From NCBI GenBank assembly GCA_964393005.1, contig CAYMRR010000014.1:1-10876 (forward strand): a stretch of 10,876 nucleotides of DNA. Direction: 5' to 3'. This stretch comes from UBA5272 sp964393005 (lineage in GTDB: Bacteria > Patescibacteriota > Minisyncoccia > Phycocordibacterales > UBA5272). The notes beneath the pieces are model-generated. The model did not search any database. It was not told where the DNA came from and saw nothing but the letters and a program-made list of their open reading frames with translations. The position numbers and the translations under genes were made by a program. Shown here one piece after another: positions 6,209-10,876 of this stretch. Positions within the stretch are counted from its first letter, which is position 1; each line of letters begins with the position of its first letter.

Positions 6209-7135
6209 ATGAGTATAAATAGACATTTAGCTAGAGGTTTAACCCTTCAAATTCTTTTCGAGCTCGACGCTAACAATAATCTAAGTCTAGGAAGGGAAGA
6301 TTTAGAAAAAATTATCAAAAGACAAACCCAAGAATTTGCCGGAGAAAATGATGATGGGTTTATTTTTAATTTATTAAACATTATCCAAGAAAGAGTTTCA
6401 GTTATAGACGATATTATTTCTCGGGCTGCTCCAGAGTGGCCACTAGACAAAATAAATGTTATGGATAAAAATATCTTAAGGCTTGGGCTTGCAGAACTTT
6501 TATTTAATAGTGAAAATATTCCTCCCAAAGTAGCCATAGATGAAGCTATAGAATTAGCTAAAAATTATAGCAGTGAAACTTCTCACAAATTTATAAACGG
6601 AGTACTTGGGACTGTCTATAAAGAAATGGGAGAGCCTAGAAAAGAAGAAACCAGCCAAAAAAAAACTGATTTAGAGACTTTAGACTTGGCGGGTGGTATG
6701 GTCTACTCTATATTAGATGGAAAAATTTTTATAGCTTTTGTTAAAGATATATTCAAACACTGGACTCTTCCAAAAGGAAAGCTTGAGCTTGAAGAAGATT
6801 TGCGAGTAGGGGCTATGCGAAAAATAAAAGAAGAAATTGGTATAAATGTAGCCATAAAAGATAAATTAAAAGAAAATACTTATATAGCCAATGCAAAAGA
6901 AAAAGATTTTACAGATAATAGTTCACAAGAAAAAAGAGAAAAAGTTAAAAAAAGAGTTCACTATTTTCTAGCAGAAGGAAAACATGAGCCTCTTAAATTA
7001 GAAGAAGATAATACAGGTCTCGTGGAAGCAAGATGGTTTTCGCTAGACAAAATAGAAGATTTAAATATTTATAATGATATAAAGCCTATACTCGCTTTAG
7101 GGATAGAAAAGATAGTAAAAAATTATGGTGCATAA
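6209..7135 (+). CDS. nusB: NusB transcription antitermination factor fused to a Nudix hydrolase domain
   Basis: One uninterrupted 308-residue frame carries two domains. Residues 1-140 are NusB: N-terminal arginine-rich helix (INRHLARGLTLQILFELD), conserved VMDKNILRLGLAELLF (84-99) and PPKVAIDEAIELAKNYS (105-121), then FINGVLGTVYKEM. NusB binds boxA RNA with NusE/S10 and supports rRNA transcription and maturation. A charged linker (141-156) leads to a Nudix fold (about 158-305) with WTLPKGKLELEEDL and a Nudix box at 190-212. The box matches GX5EX7REUXEEXGU except K205, where the first Glu of REUXEE belongs; E208 and E209 are kept. Nudix enzymes hydrolyse nucleoside diphosphates linked to another group; the loss of one metal-site Glu makes activity uncertain. 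Free NusB is about 140 residues, so this is a true extension. Its 3' end overlaps rnc by 11 bases, which suggests coupled translation. Confidence 0.93.
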   Translation: MSINRHLARGLTLQILFELDANNNLSLGREDLEKIIKRQTQEFAGENDDGFIFNLLNIIQERVSVIDDIISRAAPEWPLDKINVMDKNILRLGLAELLFNSENIPPKVAIDEAIELAKNYSSETSHKFINGVLGTVYKEMGEPRKEETSQKKTDLETLDLAGGMVYSILDGKIFIAFVKDIFKHWTLPKGKLELEEDLRVGAMRKIKEEIGINVAIKDKLKENTYIANAKEKDFTDNSSQEKREKVKKRVHYFLAEGKHEPLKLEEDNTGLVEARWFSLDKIEDLNIYNDIKPILALGIEKIVKNYGA

Positions 7136-7862
7136 AAATAATAATAAAAAGAAACAAGAAGAAAAAGAAAAAGATTTTTCTATTTTAGAAAAAGAGCTCG
7201 GTATAGTATTTGAAAATAAAAATTTACTAATCCAAGCTTTTATTCACAGGTCTTATATAAATGAAAATAGTGGATCAAAACTAGGCCATAATGAAAGATT
7301 GGAGTTTTTAGGAGATGCTGTACTCGAGCTTATTTCTACAAATTATCTTTATCATAAATTTCAAGATTTAGCAGAAGGAGAGCTCACTTCTTATAGAGCA
7401 GCTTTAGTAAATACCAAATCCATTGGTGCTATAGCTGAAGAGCTTGGTTTTAACGATTATCTATTTTTATCTAAAGGGGAGAGTAGAGATTTTGGTAAAG
7501 CTAGACTTTCTATTTTGGCTGACACTTATGAAGCTTTTATAGGAGCTGTATTTTTAGACAAAGGTTATGATTTTGCTAAAGATTTTGTAGAAAATACACT
7601 TCTTTCTCATACAGATGAAGTAGTAGAAGAAGGGAAATATAAAGATGCTAAAAGTTTGGTTCAAGAAAAATCTCAAGATATTTACAGTATTACTCCGAGC
7701 TATAAAGTACTTTCAGAATCTGGCCCCGATCATGATAAAAAGTTTATAATAGGCATTTATTTTGGAGAAGAAAAAATAGCTAGAGGAGAAGGAAGAAGCA
7801 AGCAAGAAGCAGAAACAAATGCAGCCAAAGAGGCTTTAATCAAAAAAGGTTGGGATAATTAA
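7125..7862 (+). CDS. rnc: Ribonuclease III
   Basis: This 245-residue double-strand-specific endoribonuclease cuts structured RNA such as the rRNA precursor stems. The catalytic domain has the family signature NERLEFLGDAVLEL (56-69) with E57, E60 and D64, then E84 in AEGELT, and D133/E136 in LADTYEAFIG. These match the active-site acids known from E. coli. A C-terminal double-stranded RNA-binding domain covers about 172-243 and ends in GRSKQEAETNAAKEALIKKG. A Lys/Glu-rich tail of about 18 residues precedes the catalytic domain. The ATG at 7125 is followed directly by a possible GTG start at 7128; I prefer the ATG. It overlaps the NusB-Nudix gene, placing rRNA transcription and rRNA processing in one transcript. 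A strong terminator follows at once. Confidence 0.97.
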   Translation: MVHKNNNKKKQEEKEKDFSILEKELGIVFENKNLLIQAFIHRSYINENSGSKLGHNERLEFLGDAVLELISTNYLYHKFQDLAEGELTSYRAALVNTKSIGAIAEELGFNDYLFLSKGESRDFGKARLSILADTYEAFIGAVFLDKGYDFAKDFVENTLLSHTDEVVEEGKYKDAKSLVQEKSQDIYSITPSYKVLSESGPDHDKKFIIGIYFGEEKIARGEGRSKQEAETNAAKEALIKKGWDN

Positions 7863-7897
7863 AATAAAAACTCCGCGAAAGGCGGAGTTTTTATTTT
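7861..7897. terminator. Strong bidirectional terminator between convergent rnc and the RRM gene
   Basis: A perfect 16-bp stem (7861-7876 with 7882-7897) closes the 5-base loop GAAAG. The upper stem is G-C rich (ACTCCGC/GCGGAGT), and A/T runs flank it on both sides, so it has a T tract in both directions. It starts inside the rnc stop codon and ends 11 bases from the stop of the minus-strand RRM gene, so it can terminate both. Confidence 0.93.
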
Positions 7898-7908
7898 AAG
7901 AAAAAATA

Positions 7909-8193
7909 TTAAAAATTTCTTCTTGGTCTATCTTCTCTAGCTTCGGTAGGTCTTGCTAAGTTTACGGTAAGCTTTCTTCCCATAAAATCTTTATCATGGA
8001 ACATAGAAATAGCTTTTTCCGCATCTTCTTTATTAGCCATTTCTACAAAACCAAACCCTTTGGAGCGATTGGACATTTTATCCATAATAATTATAGACTC
8101 TACAACCTCACCAGCAGATCCAAAATGATTTTTTAAATCTTCTTTTGTTGAAGAATAAGGAATTCCTCCAACATATAATTTATTTTCTTGCAT
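7909..8193 (-). CDS. RNA-binding protein with a single RRM domain
   Basis: This 94-residue protein is essentially one RNA-recognition motif. RNP2 is LYVGGI at 6-11 (Y7 as the stacking aromatic) and RNP1 is KGFGFVEM at 45-52 (F47 and F49). The domain ends near residue 81 with LTVNLARP, and a short Arg-rich tail (TEAREDRPRRNF) follows. Such small stand-alone RRM proteins occur in cyanobacteria and several other bacteria, where they bind single-stranded RNA and are often cold- or stress-induced; the RNA target here is unknown. It is separated from the upstream ABC-F gene by 187 bases holding its own promoter and a leader of about 149 bases with hairpins next to the start codon. The ATG at 8193 gives the usual short lead into RNP2. 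It is convergent with rnc. Confidence 0.94.
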   Translation of the reverse strand: MQENKLYVGGIPYSSTKEDLKNHFGSAGEVVESIIIMDKMSNRSKGFGFVEMANKEDAEKAISMFHDKDFMGRKLTVNLARPTEAREDRPRRNF

Positions 8194-8206
8194 TTATTTT
8201 TTATTC

Positions 8207-8227
8207 ACTTCTACTTATTAGAAGTAG
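8207..8227 (-). promoter_or_regulatory. Two mutually exclusive hairpins just upstream of the RRM start codon
   Basis: ACTTCTA (8207-8213) pairs with TAGAAGT (8219-8225), 7 bp with a 5-base loop. Alternatively CTACTT (8211-8216) pairs with AAGTAG (8222-8227), 6 bp with a 5-base loop. The two share bases, so only one forms at a time. They end 13 bases before the ATG, within reach of an initiating ribosome. A second imperfect hairpin lies at 8241-8256. The rest of the leader shows no motif I recognise. Confidence 0.4.
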
Positions 8228-8348
8228 TTTAATTTTTATAACTTGTAAGCACAACTTTTCCTATATTCACACTTAAAACTAAAACTTTAAATCTTTAAGA
8301 GAGATAATTTTTATTTGTAACTAGTGAGAGCGAACTTACTTAAGCTCT

Positions 8349-8377
8349 ATAATAGCATTTTTTTAAATAATAGCCAA
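8349..8377 (-). promoter_or_regulatory. Promoter for the RRM gene, just after the ABC-F stop codon
   Basis: On the minus strand -35 TTGGCT (8377-8372), 17-base spacer, and -10 TATTAT (8354-8349) preceded by TGC (extended -10). Transcription should start near 8342, so the RRM message would have about 149 untranslated bases, far longer than the other leaders in this window. Confidence 0.6.
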
Positions 8378-8380
8378 TAT

Positions 8381-9961
8381 TTAGAGTTTACCAAGATCTA
8401 GTGTATGAGTAATACCGATTTGCCGAGCAAAATTATTAACATGAGAAACCATTATTACTACACCTTCATAATTTTTAATAGCTTCTGCGATAATTGGTAT
8501 ATGTCTAAAATTTATATGGTTAGTAGGCTCATCAAAAATAAGTATACCTGGTTCTAATAGAGTAAGATAAGCAAACATCAAAAGCCCTTTTTGTCCTTCA
8601 GAAAGATGGCCTACTTTTGTAGCTAGCTCTTTTCCAGATAAAAGAAATCCTGCTGCTGTAGATCTTAAAGCATGATCATCAAGCCTTTTAAAAACTTTAG
8701 CCAGCTCTTCATAGGCAGTTTTGTCAAAATCGAGAGTAGTAAAGTCTTGTCTATAATATCCTATATTTATACCTTCTTTTATATTTACTCCTATAGCTTT
8801 TTTATTAGCAATTCTTTCTAGTAATGTAGTTTTACCAATACCATTTGGTCCTAAGATTTGGAGCTTGTCTCCTTTTCTTAATTCTATATTTTTTATATCT
8901 ACATCTTTTGGTAAACCATGCTCTAAAATATTTATTTTATCCAGCTCTATTATTACTCCACCCATTTTATCTGCTTCTTCTTCACTTATTTTAATATCAA
9001 ATTTTCTTATTGTCCTATCTTCTTTTCTTTCATCTGTCATATTATCTTCCATATCTATATATTCTTCTTTTAGTTTGGCAGCAAGCTTCCTCATTTTTCC
9101 TCCCTTATGAGCAAAAAAGTTTACTTTATCTTTATTTTCTTGAATCTTTTTTTCTAGTTGAGCATTTTCTCTTTTTTCTCTTTCAATTTGTCTTTTGATT
9201 TCATCTAAAGCTTTAAAATAGTTTCCGACATATTGTTCTAGTTTTTGGTTTTGAGTATTTATATAGAGTATTCCATGAGTAAAAGAGTTCAAAAAGTTTT
9301 CATCGTGAGAAATGGCAATAGCAGTACCTTCATAATTTTTCATAAACTCTGTTAAAAGTTTTACAGATTCTTTGTCTAAATTATTAGTAGGCTCATCCAA
9401 AAGTAAAATATCTGGCTTATTTATAAGAGCTTGGACTATTAAAAGTTTTCCTTGTTGTCCACCAGAAAGCTCTTTTATTTTTTTATTTAAAAGTAAAAGA
9501 GCTTCCTCTTTTTTGGTTTTAATGTCTTTAGTTTTATGTATTGGCTCTAGTTTTATAATAGCAAAAGTCTCTTCTGCTCTTTTATCTATATCATATACTT
9601 TTTCAGTAAAAGCTTCTTCTAAAAATTCTCTCACTGTAAAATCCCATTTTTCGTGGGGGATAAATTGTTTGGCGAGAGAGATTTTTAAATTATTTCCTAT
9701 TATTACTTTTCCGTCAACAGCTTTGTTTTCTCCAGTAATAATAGAAAATAATGTAGATTTACCAGCTCCATTTTGCCCCATCAGAGTAAGCTTTTGACCT
9801 TTTCGAATATTAGAATTTGCTTCTTTTAAAATAGGTTTATTTTCTTGATACCAAAAAGTAAGATCAGAAAAAGAGAGTACAGATTCTCCCCAAGTAGCAG
9901 CTATATTTTTTTGTGCATCATTATTTTTGTAAAGATTTTCTTTAGACATAACGTTATGCAT
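8381..9961 (-). CDS. ABC-F family ATPase (ribosome-associated ATP-binding cassette protein)
   Basis: This 526-residue protein has two ATP-binding cassettes and no membrane segment, as in the translation-acting ABC-F family. NBD1: Walker A GQNGAGKST (62-70), signature LSGGQQ (165-170), Walker B ILLLDEP with catalytic E190, and switch H219. A charged coiled-coil linker with the basic patch AHKGGKMRKLAAKLKEE follows (about 238-330), the part that reaches into the ribosomal E/P region in this family. NBD2: Walker A GPNGIGKTT (371-379), signature LSEGQ (453-457), E478 and H507. NBD2 differs from the norm: the D-loop reads NHIN rather than NHLD, and SHV replaces SHD. ABC-F proteins rescue or tune stalled ribosomes; some give antibiotic protection, which cannot be judged here. 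The longest frame is listed. The ATG at 9949 is a good alternative, because a -10 (TAGAAT) overlaps the first ATG. Confidence 0.93.
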   Translation of the reverse strand: MHNVMSKENLYKNNDAQKNIAATWGESVLSFSDLTFWYQENKPILKEANSNIRKGQKLTLMGQNGAGKSTLFSIITGENKAVDGKVIIGNNLKISLAKQFIPHEKWDFTVREFLEEAFTEKVYDIDKRAEETFAIIKLEPIHKTKDIKTKKEEALLLLNKKIKELSGGQQGKLLIVQALINKPDILLLDEPTNNLDKESVKLLTEFMKNYEGTAIAISHDENFLNSFTHGILYINTQNQKLEQYVGNYFKALDEIKRQIEREKRENAQLEKKIQENKDKVNFFAHKGGKMRKLAAKLKEEYIDMEDNMTDERKEDRTIRKFDIKISEEEADKMGGVIIELDKINILEHGLPKDVDIKNIELRKGDKLQILGPNGIGKTTLLERIANKKAIGVNIKEGINIGYYRQDFTTLDFDKTAYEELAKVFKRLDDHALRSTAAGFLLSGKELATKVGHLSEGQKGLLMFAYLTLLEPGILIFDEPTNHINFRHIPIIAEAIKNYEGVVIMVSHVNNFARQIGITHTLDLGKL

Positions 9962-9968
9962 TCTAACA
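9960..9968 (-). promoter_or_regulatory. Extended -10 promoter for the ABC-F gene
   Basis: On the minus strand TGT TAGAAT occupies 9968-9960, with no good -35. It overlaps the ATG at 9961 and would start RNA near 9953, four bases before the in-frame ATG at 9949. If it is the real promoter, the protein starts MSKENLYK. A second, weaker -10-like TAATAT lies a few bases further upstream and would allow the longer form. Confidence 0.5.
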
Positions 9969-9992
9969 TATATTATTTTTTCATGCTATAAT
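9963..9992 (+). promoter_or_regulatory. Extended -10 promoter for the DHH phosphoesterase gene
   Basis: TGC TATAAT (9984-9992) is a perfect extended -10. A weak -35, CTAACA (9963-9968), lies 18 bases upstream. RNA should start near 9999, about 36 bases before the ATG at 10035. The -35 lies on top of the opposing -10 of the ABC-F promoter. Confidence 0.65.
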
Positions 9993-10034
9993 TTTCTTTA
10001 TTAACTTTTTAAAATACTCAAAATTCTAAATATT

Positions 10035-10876
10035 ATGTACGACTTAACTAAAAATACTATTATCTTTTATCATGAAAATTGCCTAGACGGATTTGCTTCA
10101 GCATTTGCAGCTTGGAAAAAGTTTAAATCTCGTGCCGAATATATACCTCTTACTCACACAGTAGATGGAAAAGATTATCTAAAAAATAAAAAAATTAAAC
10201 AAAAAGATATAAAAGATAAAAATCTTTATTTTATAGATATTTGCCCAGAAAAAGAAGAGCTCGAAAAAATTCAAAAATTAGCAAAAAGTTTAATAGTCAT
10301 AGATCATCATATTGGTAAAAAAGAATTGGTAGAAAGCCTAGAAGGAAGTGTTTTTAAAGATGGAGTATCGGGAGCCTATCTTGCTAGTCAATACTTTTTC
10401 CCAGAAGAAAAAGTTTCAAAATTTATAAATTATATTTCTATTGGAGATACTTGGACATGGAAAAATGAAAAGCTAGAGCGAGAAATACTTTCTTATATCA
10501 GAACATTAGATTTTGATTTTAAAATATTTTCTAAAGCAGAAAAAGATTTAGAAGACAAAAAGAAATTTGCTGAAGCTAAAAAGATAGGAGCTTTACTTTT
10601 AGAAAGTGCTTCTAAAATGATAGATTCTAATTTAGAAAAAGCAAAACTTATAAATTTTGAAAAATATAAAGTATATGCATTAAATGACAATAGTGTTTTT
10701 ACTAGTGAACTCGGTCACAAATTAGCCGAAAAATCTAAAGACAAATTTGCTATTGTATATTCTCTAACAGAAAAAGGCTTAAAAGTAAGATTGCGAGGAG
10801 CTGGCAAAATAGATCTTTCAGAATTAGCTAAAAAATATAATGGAGGAGGTCATTTTAATGCTGCAGGATTTATCAT
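10035..10876 (+). CDS. DHH/DHHA1 family phosphoesterase, 3' end outside window
   Basis: The frame runs from the ATG at 10035 to the right edge (280 codons, no stop). The N-terminal DHH domain shows FYHENCLDGFASA (11-23, metal-site region with D18), FIDICP (66-71, D68) and the defining VIDHH (88-92; D90, H91, H92). GDTW follows further on. The C-terminal DHHA1 domain ends in the substrate-binding GGGH (270-273) followed by FNAAGF. This family includes nanoRNases, cyclic-dinucleotide phosphodiesterases and related phosphoesterases that use two metal ions, probably Mn2+. The short form without membrane or sensor domains favours a cytosolic role in degrading short oligonucleotides or similar phosphodiesters, but the substrate cannot be fixed from sequence alone. 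Little is missing, since GGGH lies near the C-terminus in the family. It is divergent from the ABC-F gene. Confidence 0.92.
   Translation, partial: MYDLTKNTIIFYHENCLDGFASAFAAWKKFKSRAEYIPLTHTVDGKDYLKNKKIKQKDIKDKNLYFIDICPEKEELEKIQKLAKSLIVIDHHIGKKELVESLEGSVFKDGVSGAYLASQYFFPEEKVSKFINYISIGDTWTWKNEKLEREILSYIRTLDFDFKIFSKAEKDLEDKKKFAEAKKIGALLLESASKMIDSNLEKAKLINFEKYKVYALNDNSVFTSELGHKLAEKSKDKFAIVYSLTEKGLKVRLRGAGKIDLSELAKKYNGGGHFNAAGFI

Noticed and set aside
6247..6537. Minus-strand frame of 96 codons opposite the NusB domain
   Set aside because: It lies wholly within the conserved NusB coding sequence on the other strand, and its composition is that of a reverse complement.
8327..8348. AGAGC/GCTCT hairpin upstream of the RRM gene as a terminator or leader structure
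   Set aside because: One arm lies between the predicted -10 and the start site and would not be transcribed from that promoter. The stem is only 5 bp with a 12-base loop, and no T tract follows.
9372..9797. A 141-codon plus-strand open frame inside the ABC-F gene
   Set aside because: It is antisense to well-conserved ABC-F motifs, has no recognisable domain, promoter or start context, and is explained by the codon bias of the real gene.
10493..10690. Minus-strand frame of 65 codons opposite the DHH gene
   Set aside because: It is a reverse-complement shadow of the DHH phosphoesterase; no promoter or family resemblance.
1..10876. Alternative genetic code (UGA as an amino acid, as in some Candidate Phyla lineages)
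   Set aside because: All genes read to family-normal lengths in the standard code, glycines use GGN codons and no in-frame TGA is needed. The lack of TGA stops fits AT-rich codon bias.
1..10876. CRISPR array, insertion sequence, tRNA, prophage or defence island
   Set aside because: No regularly spaced repeats, transposase, tRNA cloverleaf, integrase or defence domain is visible. All genes over 75 residues belong to recognised families.

Overview
The window is a strongly AT-rich, tightly packed bacterial chromosome segment. It looks like a member of the Patescibacteria (Candidate Phyla Radiation), probably Parcubacteria-like. This rests on the form of ribosomal protein L32 (N-terminus MVIRMRHTR with two CxxC pairs), the small intergenic gaps, the NusB-Nudix fusion and the DHH protein of the type common in that group. 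It is an inference from protein appearance, not a phylogeny. The standard genetic code fits: all frames read to normal length and every visible stop is TAA or TAG.

Left third (1-5429, minus strand): dnaE (replicative DNA polymerase III alpha), then secG (Sec translocon subunit), then a membrane-anchored solute-binding protein of the oligopeptide-binding class that runs off the left edge. secG has its own strong extended -10 promoter between dnaE and secG.

Middle (5430-7897, plus strand): a divergent promoter region containing a perfect 16-bp palindrome, then an unrecognised 74-residue cysteine-rich protein with its own promoter and terminator. Next come rpmF (L32), a fusion of transcription factor NusB to a Nudix domain, and rnc (RNase III), which overlaps the fusion gene by 11 bases. 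This is an RNA and ribosome-biogenesis cluster. It ends in a strong terminator shared with the convergent gene on the other strand.

Right third (7898-10876): on the minus strand a short RRM RNA-binding protein with a long leader, and upstream of it an ABC-F ATPase. Divergent from the ABC-F gene is a DHH/DHHA1 phosphoesterase on the plus strand, cut by the right edge. Most of the window therefore serves information processing: replication, rRNA transcription and processing, the ribosome, and RNA turnover.

I see no mobile element, CRISPR array, tRNA, rRNA or defence system. No gap between genes exceeds 190 bases. The best leads are the NusB-Nudix fusion with an altered Nudix box, the complete lack of Shine-Dalgarno sequences together with near-leaderless extended -10 promoters, the Cys-rich orphan with paired TAAGCTTA palindromes, and the long structured leader of the RRM gene.
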